Shown here piece by piece: positions 44,904-52,156 of a stretch of 64,000 bases of DNA; position 1 is the first letter of the stretch, and every line of letters starts with the position of its first letter. A program made the position numbers and the translations under genes. Source of the stretch: Knoellia sp. Soil729 (GTDB lineage Bacteria > Actinomycetota > Actinomycetes > Actinomycetales > Dermatophilaceae); NCBI RefSeq assembly GCF_001427985.1, contig NZ_LMSA01000004.1:124604-188603 (forward strand). Reading direction: 5' to 3'. The notes beneath the pieces are model-generated. The model saw nothing but the letters and a program-made list of their open reading frames with translations. It was not told where the DNA came from and did no database searches.

Positions 44904-45292
44904 GACACCAAGGCGGTGTCATCCCACGCCGAACGACGTTGCCGCCGTCTCGGCGACTGCGAGTCGGCGGCGATGAAGGCCCGCCGGTAGTGCAGCACCT
45001 CGAGCGCGGAGGTCACGAGAGTGACAGGCTCCGGGTCCCTGCCAAGGAGAGCGTCCGAGCGCGGGGTCGCCAGCCATCCTCCGACCCACGGCCAGTCGAC
45101 CTCTGGGTGCGGCTCCACCCAGGCCACGGCCGCAGCGGTCGGCTCGGCGCGACGCGCGGCCTGCCGTGCCGCCCGCGCTCGGCGATCGACCAGTGCCCGC
45201 CGCAAAAAGGTCAGCGCAGCCTCAACCAGGCCCAGGCCAGCCCGCATCCTCATCCTCTGGTCGAGGTCGGGACATTCGCTCGGGACTCGCAC
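44900..45292 (-). CDS. Hypothetical protein, possibly a gene fragment
   Basis: The 130-residue frame begins at GTG 45292, with ATGs at 45253 and 45247 as alternatives. It has an Arg/Ala-rich helical start (RALVDRRARAARQAARRA) and a middle segment (WVEPHPEVDWPWVGGWLATPRSD). No family is recognised. It overlaps the DUF2399 remnant by 4 nt, which could be chance. Given the decay next door, it may be part of an eroded gene. Confidence 0.4.
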   Translation of the reverse strand: MRVPSECPDLDQRMRMRAGLGLVEAALTFLRRALVDRRARAARQAARRAEPTAAAVAWVEPHPEVDWPWVGGWLATPRSDALLGRDPEPVTLVTSALEVLHYRRAFIAADSQSPRRRQRRSAWDDTALVS

Positions 45293-45312
45293 CGATCCGT
45301 CGACGAACGGCT

Positions 45313-45798
45313 TTAGCTCGAAAGGTCCTCAAGGAACTGCGCAACGGAATTCAAGACCTGCTGGCCGTCCTGGCCTTCGGCCACCAGGGTCTCCACTCCT
45401 GACCCGACGATGTACGCCATCAGGTACGCGGCATTTCCCTTGAAGTTCTTGTCCAGGTCCGCCAAGGACGGGCCCGGGGCCAGCTCTTGGGTTCCCGCGC
45501 GGTCAGCCTCACGCACTCGCGTGAACAGGCTGTTGAGCATGTCGAGCGCCTCCTCACCGCGGCGTCGACCCGCCAGGATGATGACCTCGGACGGCGGCCG
45601 CGGGATGACGGCCACCCCTGCCTCACCGTCGGTGCCCTGGCCACCGAAGTTGTCGCCGAACGCCACGAGCGCCGTGAAGCACGCGTACGTCAGTGGGTAG
45701 CCATGCTCGTCCCACGCCTCGCGACTGGCGTCGAGCAACTTCTCTGGTGATTGCGGGGTCGACATGAGGTCCAACGCACGGGCAGCGGATGGGTGCAT
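45313..45798 (-). CDS. Hypothetical protein, 161 residues
   Basis: ATG 45798 begins MHPSAARALDLMST. The protein is soluble and mixed alpha/beta, with GYPLTYACFTALVAFGDNFG, IPRPPSEVIILAGRRRGEEALDML and GNAAYLMAYIVGSGVETLV as its most structured segments. No catalytic motif or signal peptide is seen. It is followed by the 44900 gene in the same direction with a 20-bp gap. Function unknown. Confidence 0.65.
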   Translation of the reverse strand: MHPSAARALDLMSTPQSPEKLLDASREAWDEHGYPLTYACFTALVAFGDNFGGQGTDGEAGVAVIPRPPSEVIILAGRRRGEEALDMLNSLFTRVREADRAGTQELAPGPSLADLDKNFKGNAAYLMAYIVGSGVETLVAEGQDGQQVLNSVAQFLEDLSS

Positions 45799-45861
45799 CC
45801 CTTCACCCTAGGTCTGCAAACCGCCGCGATGTGACGACCTCACTTTTGCCCCAATGCGTCG

Positions 45862-45896
45862 GTATGCCGTCCGCTCCCCTCGAGCAGTCGGCATAC
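45862..45896. terminator. Hairpin built from inverted GTATGCCG motifs
   Basis: GTATGCCGTCCGCTC and the imperfect inverted arm GAGCAGTCGGCATAC enclose CCCTC, forming a stem of about 15 bp with one mismatched and bulged position. It lies between the hypothetical gene (start 45798) and the protease gene (stop 45967), both leftward. It should terminate the protease transcript. It is one of the inverted-pair cases of the repeated motif. Confidence 0.75.
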
Positions 45897-45966
45897 CCCT
45901 CTTGATTCCAAGACTCGAGCAACGCTGGAGGAGACCGAATTCCTCTCGCCGCCCCAACCAGACCGC

Positions 45967-47343
45967 TCAGCAGGAGTGATAGGCGGAGCCGCCGCCATGG
46001 GCCTTCGCGCGTCGGATCTGCCATGGGTCCCCCGTCGGGACGAGGGTGTAGTCCAGGTCCCAGACAGTGCAGGTCTGCCCCTCCGGCCCCTGCTCCGATG
46101 CCTGGGTGCTCACGAAGTACACGTGCGCGGTGGCGCTCCCGTCCTTGCCCGGCTTGACCGAGTGCACCACCACTCCGAAGTCAATGGTCGAGGAGAGTGA
46201 GTCGGCAAAGGTGGTGACATCGGACGGGCGCAGACGCGGACTCATCAACGCCCACGCCTGGTCGTAGTCGGCTCCGTTGATGGCCGTGAAGTAGTCGCGG
46301 AACAGCTGCGTCACCTCCACAGCCAAGGGGTCGTCACTGGGCGGGACGATGTCGAAGTCACTGGTGCGATCAGGGGCGGTGGGGGCCTCACAGTCGGCGT
46401 CGACGACCGACTTCGTGTTGCCCCGCCACTGCTCGGTCAGCCTCCGAACCGTTGCAGCGGGGATGGCGTAGGCGATTCCCTGCGCGTCGGTCCGCACGGC
46501 ATCGGCAACGCCCTGCACCGCACCCTTGAGGTCCAGCATCGGGCCGCCCGAGTTCCCCGGGTTGATGGCTGCGTCCGTCTGGATGAGTCCTTGGAAGGTG
46601 CGGCCCTCGAAGCTGATGGTCCGGTTGAGCCCGGAGACGATGCCGCTGGTGAGCGTCATCGGCTCACCCTGTGGGAAGCCGATGGCGACGACGCTCTGGC
46701 CGACGTCTGGTTGCGAGTCGGCCAGGCCGAAGACGTGTCCGTCCAGGTCTCGGTCAGCCCGGATCAACGCCATGTCCGTCTCCCGGTCGATGCCCACCAC
46801 CACGCCTGACGCGACAGTGGGATCCGACTCGTCACCGAAGGTGAGGCCGAGCGACGCGGCTCCCTCGACCACATGCGCCGCAGTCACGATCAGGGCATCG
46901 TCGATCAGGAAGCCCGTCCCGATGCCACCACCGTCACACGTCGACGAGTCGATCCGGACCACGCCGCTGCGCACCTTCGAGAAGATCTGCGCGAAGTCGC
47001 CCGGGACCTCGCTGGCCGATGGCGACGGACTCGCACTGGCCGGCGTCGGCGAAGGGCTGGTTGGGGTGGGCGAAGGACTGACGCGCGTCGGCGTCACGGA
47101 GGGTGTGGCGCGGGCGCTGTCGACGGGCGTCGTCGACGTCGCGTCGGGTTTGAGGAGCTGTGATGCCGCGAACGCCGCCGACCCAAGCAGCACGACCAGA
47201 GCTGCGACCAAGGCCACCCACCGCCCACGGTTTCGACGACGCGGGAAGGGGAATCCGCATTGGGGACAGGACTGGGCCTGCGGGTCGTGCGCGCTGCCGC
47301 ACTTCGGGCAGAACCCCCAGCCCTGACTGCCGGACCCACTCAT
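45967..47343 (-). CDS. HtrA/DegP-like trypsin-type serine protease, membrane anchored
   Basis: The 458-residue protein has an N-terminal zinc ribbon (FCPKCGSAHDPQAQSCPQCG, two CxxC), one membrane helix (WVALVAALVVLLGSAAFAAS), a Ser/Pro/Thr-rich extracellular linker and a trypsin-like domain with His in VTAAHVVEG, Asp in DRETDMALIR and Ser in NPGNSGGPML. No PDZ domain follows; a C-terminal NTF2-like domain (FRDYFTAINGADYDQAWALMSPRLR) replaces it. It acts on envelope proteins. The zinc ribbon plus anchor suggests sensing of the cytoplasmic redox or metal state. Confidence 0.9.
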   Translation of the reverse strand: MSGSGSQGWGFCPKCGSAHDPQAQSCPQCGFPFPRRRNRGRWVALVAALVVLLGSAAFAASQLLKPDATSTTPVDSARATPSVTPTRVSPSPTPTSPSPTPASASPSPSASEVPGDFAQIFSKVRSGVVRIDSSTCDGGGIGTGFLIDDALIVTAAHVVEGAASLGLTFGDESDPTVASGVVVGIDRETDMALIRADRDLDGHVFGLADSQPDVGQSVVAIGFPQGEPMTLTSGIVSGLNRTISFEGRTFQGLIQTDAAINPGNSGGPMLDLKGAVQGVADAVRTDAQGIAYAIPAATVRRLTEQWRGNTKSVVDADCEAPTAPDRTSDFDIVPPSDDPLAVEVTQLFRDYFTAINGADYDQAWALMSPRLRPSDVTTFADSLSSTIDFGVVVHSVKPGKDGSATAHVYFVSTQASEQGPEGQTCTVWDLDYTLVPTGDPWQIRRAKAHGGGSAYHSC

Positions 47344-47443
47344 TTGCGTTCTCCCCTTGCCCGGCGCGTTCCTGGACTGATCCTAGGTGGCCGCCTCGGG
47401 GTTACCGCCGGATTCCTTCAACTCGCCGGATCCGATCACACCA

Positions 47444-48061
47444 CTACTTGGCCTCGTTGACTGCCGCCGCGACGGAGGTTGCGAGGGCCCGAGCGCGGTC
47501 ATCAGAGACGTTCAGAGCGTCTGTGGAGATCGTGACCTCGGTGTCCAGCGTGGCGCTCTCTGGATGCTTGCCGTACCCGATCGGCTGGCCAGTCGCCACC
47601 CACAACCCCGTGGCCGGCTTCGAGTTGAGATATCACGCCCCAAACACGGTGCGGCGCTGGCTCTGCGACGTCACACAGTTGCTTTCGTATGCCGCGTTGC
47701 TCGTCTGCGGTGCGAACCGTCACCACGGTCGTGGTGGCGTCATATAGGGCGTGCCCCACGAGCAGCCAGAGCGGTCCGCGACCGGCTGGACCTTCCTTCC
47801 GACGATCTTGGCGACCTTGCCTGCTGTGAGGTTGGCGCAGGTGCTCGCCGGCGCTACAGGCACCGTGCCCTTCGCCGGTGGCTTCTTCACCACGGCACCG
47901 CTCTTGCGGGCTGAGGCGGACGCCTTCGGTTTTGGCACCGTACTGGTGTTGATTGACGGGGTCGGGCTGGGACTCGACGCCCCTCCCCGAGTGACCCGAT
48001 CCGTGAGCCCACCAGCCAGCCGGTCCGGCAGCTCTTGGAACGGGGCCAGGCTCACACCCAT
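47444..48061 (-). pseudogene. Decayed secreted/lipoprotein gene, DUF3558-like
   Basis: Three frames hold successive pieces of one protein. First, ASSPSPTPSINTSTVPKP and CANLTAGKVAKIVGRKVQPVADRSGCSWG from about 48061; second, ALYDATTTVVTVRTADEQRG from about 47750; third, ATLDTEVTISTDALNVSDDRARALATSVAAAVNEAK ending at TAG 47444-47446. The Cys pair and C-terminal pattern resemble DUF3558-type lipoproteins. At least two frameshifts are needed, the first near the GGGG run at about 47752. The signal peptide has been lost or lies in an unrecognised frame. It is non-functional as it stands. Confidence 0.6.
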
Positions 48062-48067
48062 CCAGAG

Positions 48068-48091
48068 CATGTCCGCGTCGACGCGGACATG
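48068..48091. repeat. Perfect 24-bp palindrome
   Basis: Arms CATGTCCGCG and CGCGGACATG flank a central TCGA, with no spacer. It lies at the 5' side of the decayed gene and 240 bp before the defence-island promoter. It may be a regulator operator or a recombination/insertion scar. Confidence 0.6.
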
Positions 48092-48279
48092 CCGGGACGC
48101 ATCACCATCGGTCGCCTTCGCCATGCCTGACGGGGCTGGACGGACTGAAGCCCGATGCGAGGTCTTGGCAATAAGGCCTCCGGCAGGCTGCGGTCAAGCC
48201 CCTCAACCGAGGAAGTCACCCTCCCTTCGCTGGCATAACCAGACCATGGTCCTCCCAAGCATTTCGGCGGTTTCCGCCC

Positions 48280-48308
48280 TTCAACCTCGCGATGGTGGTA
48301 CTTATGAT
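48280..48308 (+). promoter_or_regulatory. Promoter of the GHKL ATPase operon
   Basis: TTCAAC (-35, 48280-48285) and TATGAT (-10, 48303-48308) are separated by 17 bp. The ribosome site GAGGGGG and ATG 48332 follow. The -10 match is strong and the -35 is partial. Confidence 0.55.
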
Positions 48309-48331
48309 CAGTGCTATCTGAGGGGGAATCT

Positions 48332-50179
48332 ATGAGCAGCAGTGTCGAATGGGTCTTTGATCCTGTCCCACCGTCCGGAGCATTGAGTGGCGGCGACCCC
48401 AAGTCGTATGTCTTCAGCCCGAACATCGATTCACTCGTACGTGAGGTGGTGCAGAACTCAACCGATCAGCAGGTCGGCGAGAAACCCGTTCGGGTACGGT
48501 TCACGCTTCACGAACTCAGCGACGACGCCCGAGACGACTTCTTGGCAACGCTCAGATGGGAGCGCCTCAGCGACCACCTCGCCGGTGTGGTCAACAGCAA
48601 GTCGCTCATCAACGGGCGTGTCCGAGATGCGCTTGACGAGATCGAAGACGGTCGGCTACTGCTACTTCAGATTGAAGACGGCGGAACTAAGGGGCTGACC
48701 GGGGAGGAGGACGGGACCGCGGGCAACTTCGCCGCCCTCTGTAAACACGTCTTAGTCACCAACGACGACAAGGCAGCGAAGGGCGGATCCTACGGCTTGG
48801 GTAAAGCGGTTCTCTGGCGCTTCTCGGCGGTTGAAACCGTGCTGTTCGGGTCGAAGTTCCGTAAACCCGACGGGGTCTTGGACAGGCGTGTGTTTGGTCG
48901 GACCGAACTCCCATTTCACAATGCCGAGAAGCGGCAGTGGGCGGGGCCGGGATGGTTCGGTATGCCAGAAGAGACCTCAGCAGGGCGAAGAGCCATCTCC
49001 GTCCGCGGAGGGGCCGCTGCGGATCTGGAGCGAAGGCTTTTTCTGGAGCGCGATGATGAAGTGGGGACCGGCACCACGGCTCTGATCGTCGGCTTCTCCG
49101 AGCCGGCGTCTGAGCAGCACAGGCCAGTCACTGACATCGTGTTCGAGATCGTCCAATCGGCTGCAAGGTGGTTTTGGCCCCGCATCAACGACGGAACCCT
49201 CATCGTCGAAGCGTCTGGCTACGTTGGCGGAGATCTCATCATTCATGAGTCTGCGGTAGCCGCATTAGCCGACCCAGGTTTTGTCAGCGCCGCGCAGCTG
49301 GCTACGACAGGGGACGTGGCGCTCAAGCCGGGAGATGTCGCCGAGCGCTCACTCGAGCTGCGCGTCCCGCGAGAAAAGACCAGCGAACTCCCCGGCGAAA
49401 TTGAGGGTCAAGTCCTCCTGCGGCTCTTCCGAGTTGACGACGATGGCGGGAGCGACAGTTCGTCGGTGGCCCTGATCCGCGGTGCCGGGATGGTGGTCAA
49501 GCATCACCGGGTGGCCGGAATTCCCCTGCAAGGTGGGGGGTACCGAGCTGTACTAGTCGCGGGGACCCGGCACGGTGCCGATCCGTCGGATGCAGCTATC
49601 GAGGAATTTCTGCGCTCTGCTGAGCCGCCAGAGCACGACCAATGGGTTCATCACACCAACGCTCTGCGTTCTCGCTATCGCCCCGGCGCCAAAGCGCGCC
49701 TAGACGAAATGTGGAACAAGATCCGATTGGCCGTCATGGAGATGACCAGTTCGAAACCGGGCACGAGCGAAGAAGGTCCCTCAATGCTCGCACGGTACTT
49801 TCAGATGGGCGGCAAGACCGGCACCCAACGTCAGAAGCATCGCTTCCTTATCGAATTCGAATCAATGCGCTTCGACGGAGTCCAGTGGGCGGTAGAGGGA
49901 AGGGCGCGGCGAACCAAGGGCGACAAACCTTGGCACATTGACCTGGACGCGAAACTGGCTGGGGAGAGCGCCAAGGTGCCGTTGGAGATCCTTGACGGAT
50001 CGTCGCAAAATGCGCATGCGAGCGTGGTCGATGCCGCGCGCCAAGTGTTGCGGATTGAGGTGGCAAGAGACGTTTCCGACGTCCGATTCAAGCTGAGTGC
50101 TCTCCCGCGGGAGGAAGATCGCTCCCTAGCTCTGGAGAGCACGCTTCGAGTCGACGCCCGTCCGCATGAGGAGGTCTGA
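48332..50179 (+). CDS. GHKL/HSP90-like ATPase of a probable defence operon
   Basis: The 615-residue protein starts at ATG 48332 with GAGGGGG 7 nt upstream. It has an N-terminal GHKL fold: N-box REVVQNSTDQ (Glu38, Asn42), a G1-like motif IEDGGTKGLTG (about res. 112) and a G2-like motif GGSYGLGKAVLWRFS (about res. 154). A middle domain follows (GTTALIVGFSEP, then DIVFEIVQSAARWFWPRI) and a long C-terminal region without a recognised fold. It is larger than MutL or histidine-kinase ATPase domains and similar in plan to MORC/MutL-like ATPases of restriction systems. It is the first gene of a tight three-gene operon. The GC content is below the window average, suggesting transfer. Confidence 0.85.
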   Translation: MSSSVEWVFDPVPPSGALSGGDPKSYVFSPNIDSLVREVVQNSTDQQVGEKPVRVRFTLHELSDDARDDFLATLRWERLSDHLAGVVNSKSLINGRVRDALDEIEDGRLLLLQIEDGGTKGLTGEEDGTAGNFAALCKHVLVTNDDKAAKGGSYGLGKAVLWRFSAVETVLFGSKFRKPDGVLDRRVFGRTELPFHNAEKRQWAGPGWFGMPEETSAGRRAISVRGGAAADLERRLFLERDDEVGTGTTALIVGFSEPASEQHRPVTDIVFEIVQSAARWFWPRINDGTLIVEASGYVGGDLIIHESAVAALADPGFVSAAQLATTGDVALKPGDVAERSLELRVPREKTSELPGEIEGQVLLRLFRVDDDGGSDSSSVALIRGAGMVVKHHRVAGIPLQGGGYRAVLVAGTRHGADPSDAAIEEFLRSAEPPEHDQWVHHTNALRSRYRPGAKARLDEMWNKIRLAVMEMTSSKPGTSEEGPSMLARYFQMGGKTGTQRQKHRFLIEFESMRFDGVQWAVEGRARRTKGDKPWHIDLDAKLAGESAKVPLEILDGSSQNAHASVVDAARQVLRIEVARDVSDVRFKLSALPREEDRSLALESTLRVDARPHEEV

Positions 50180-50181
50180 AC

Positions 50182-51165
50182 ATGACTTGGCAGCGCGCGT
50201 TTCCCTATGCCACCGATAATTTGGCCGTTGTAGGTGTAGCGAAGCTACTGAACAGTGACGTCCTCGAGCGATCCGATGGCACATGGGACGCGTACTCCGA
50301 GAGCGTCGCCTGCGTACGCTTTGCGCTGCGGATTGAAAGCCAGATCGATAGGCTCGCCGATTGCCTACCGCCGGGTGCCGACGTCGAGTGTACGCTCGAA
50401 CTCGTCGTGAGCCTCGAAGGAGTTCACTCTCGTCAGCGCCGAAACCTCTACACGCTGGACGTTGGATCACACGATTTGGAGATCGAACTCGACCCAGCCG
50501 AATATCTCGGGCGGGTTGACCTCGCGATCTCCGCCAGGCTGAAGACTGACCTACCGGCCCAGCCCGGCTTTGCGCACCTGAGGGCCTCGCGCGTCTCGCA
50601 AGTCTCACTTCCGAGCATCTGGTTCTCTGAGCCACCCACGTCGGTAGGAGACGCGCTAGAGGTCCGCTGGGAGAACTTCGACGAGGACGGAGACCTTGTC
50701 GACGGGCAACTCTTCGCAGTCCGACTGGAGGAACGGCCGGTGATTCTCCTCAACTCGGAGATCCCGAAGGCCTACGACATCCTTGGCTCGAAGGGGACTT
50801 GGGGCTCCGCCGCCCGAATCAGAGATGCCATCTACGGTCAGATTGTCCATCAGGCGTGGTCATCCATTATCGCGCATTGCATCCTAGAGATCACAAGACA
50901 TGATGAAGCGGATGCTCCTGAAACAGTTCTTGCCGAACTTGACGAATGGCAGGCCCAAGTGATCCGGGCGTGGGCGTCGGAGTTTGTACCCGGCGAGCCG
51001 GATCCCGAGGCTGCCGCAGTGACTCTCATTGAACACTGCCGCGAGACCGGAAGCTTAGTGCTGCTTCATCAACTCCCGGAAGTCATTCAGAGACGGTGCT
51101 CCACGATTGACGGGTTCAACGGCCTTATCAAGGAGTCCCACAGGTTCGATGGAGGTGGATCATGA
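50182..51165 (+). CDS. Uncharacterised defence-operon protein
   Basis: The 327-residue protein starts 2 nt after the ATPase stop, with AGGAGG upstream, so it is translationally coupled. Its N-terminal half is beta-rich (VECTLELVVSLEGVHSR ... HDLEIELDPAEYLGRVDLAISARLKTD), and its C-terminal half is helical (AWSSIIAHCILEITRHDEAD ... LDEWQAQVIRAWASEFV). The N-terminal region looks like a ligand- or nucleic-acid-binding beta-sandwich. No catalytic motif is seen and no family is recognised. Its stop overlaps the next gene (ATGA). Confidence 0.8.
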   Translation: MTWQRAFPYATDNLAVVGVAKLLNSDVLERSDGTWDAYSESVACVRFALRIESQIDRLADCLPPGADVECTLELVVSLEGVHSRQRRNLYTLDVGSHDLEIELDPAEYLGRVDLAISARLKTDLPAQPGFAHLRASRVSQVSLPSIWFSEPPTSVGDALEVRWENFDEDGDLVDGQLFAVRLEERPVILLNSEIPKAYDILGSKGTWGSAARIRDAIYGQIVHQAWSSIIAHCILEITRHDEADAPETVLAELDEWQAQVIRAWASEFVPGEPDPEAAAVTLIEHCRETGSLVLLHQLPEVIQRRCSTIDGFNGLIKESHRFDGGGS

Positions 51166-51833
51166 CGAGCCTGAAGCGGTTCGGTTCTCCAATTAACGGT
51201 GCCCAATTGCGTACGCTCATCGAAGGCCATGCCGTTCCCTCGACCCGGGACCTAGGAGCGTCTGCTGACTTGGGGCCGCTCAAGCAGGTTGTTGCGAGCA
51301 TCGCACACGGCGGATCCATCGAATCGTCGACGGACGCAGACCTTGCTCCTCACGTCCATGGGACATTTCGTGGTTTGCCACGAAGGGTCCTGCTGGATCA
51401 TCGATTCTGGCAGTGGTTAACCTGTATGGAGTTTCGTGAATACACACGCGCACGTTGGGCGCCGGAGGTCGATTTCACGCTTGACCCTGTGCTGAAGCCG
51501 AGTCAACAAGCCCGATTTCTTGGAAACGCGGGGCTCAATGGTCTGGGGCGCAATGCTCTGTCAAGGCTATTCTGGGCTGCGGAGGTGATGAACGACAGCG
51601 ACGAGGGCTACGTCCTTACCCGCGCCCTCTTCAAGAAACAGGACCTGGCGGTCGGCGTCGTTGAGCGTTCATTCGGTCTCATCCCGGAGGTCGCGAGAGC
51701 TTGCGCGCGCCACTTGGCTGACGTCCCAGAGAAAGAGCATCGTGAGGCGCTGAAGCGACTTAACCTGCGTGCATCCACAGTAGTCCTCGAGGGCGCATCC
51801 GAGGAACAAGTCCGCGCACTTCTTTTGGCTTAA
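51162..51833 (+). CDS. DUF6339-like protein of the defence operon
   Basis: The 223-residue protein starts at ATG 51162 inside the previous stop. It is helical, with the segment HRFWQWLTCMEFREYTRARWA followed by FLGNAGLNGLGRNALSRLFWAAEVM, which resembles DUF6339 family proteins from memory (moderate confidence). The Arg/Trp-rich patches and helical repeats could mediate protein or nucleic-acid contact. No nuclease or methylase motif is present, so the operon would need partners for catalysis. It ends the rightward operon and faces the leftward GHKL-nuclease gene, 280 bp away. Confidence 0.75.
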   Translation: MTSLKRFGSPINGAQLRTLIEGHAVPSTRDLGASADLGPLKQVVASIAHGGSIESSTDADLAPHVHGTFRGLPRRVLLDHRFWQWLTCMEFREYTRARWAPEVDFTLDPVLKPSQQARFLGNAGLNGLGRNALSRLFWAAEVMNDSDEGYVLTRALFKKQDLAVGVVERSFGLIPEVARACARHLADVPEKEHREALKRLNLRASTVVLEGASEEQVRALLLA

Positions 51834-51901
51834 GTCACATGTGAATGAGGGACTCACGGCTCGCCGTCGATGGTGAAATTTGGCCCTTAGGGAAACATCT
51901 G

Positions 51902-52156
51902 CTACGCGGCGCTGACTGATTGAACAATCGGCGGCCAATTCTGACGGACTGAGTAGAAAGCAGCCATTGACAACTGCACCAAGAGGGTTGGGTCTGTGAA
52001 CCTGTGAGCAAAGTCACGCTCCTCCCCCTTGATGTAAGTTGCGCAATCTTGGCCGTTCCTAGGGTTTTCTTGCGACAGTTCCTCGACATGAGCGCCGAGG
52101 TATGGCGTAGGACTGTTAGTCTTTCGAGACTCTTTCCGCAAGGCTTTTGAGTACAA
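51902..52156 (-). CDS. Possible small gene or out-of-frame tail after the GHKL-nuclease
   Basis: The 84-codon frame overlaps the last 41 bp of the GHKL-nuclease gene. Its C-terminal 60 residues look like real protein (EELSQENPRNGQDCATYIKG, HRFTDPTLLVQLSMAAFYSVRQNW), but no ribosome site or good start is seen. It may be a small coupled gene, or the natural C-terminus of the ATPase displaced by a frameshift. Confidence 0.35.
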   Translation of the reverse strand: MYSKALRKESRKTNSPTPYLGAHVEELSQENPRNGQDCATYIKGEERDFAHRFTDPTLLVQLSMAAFYSVRQNWPPIVQSVSAA

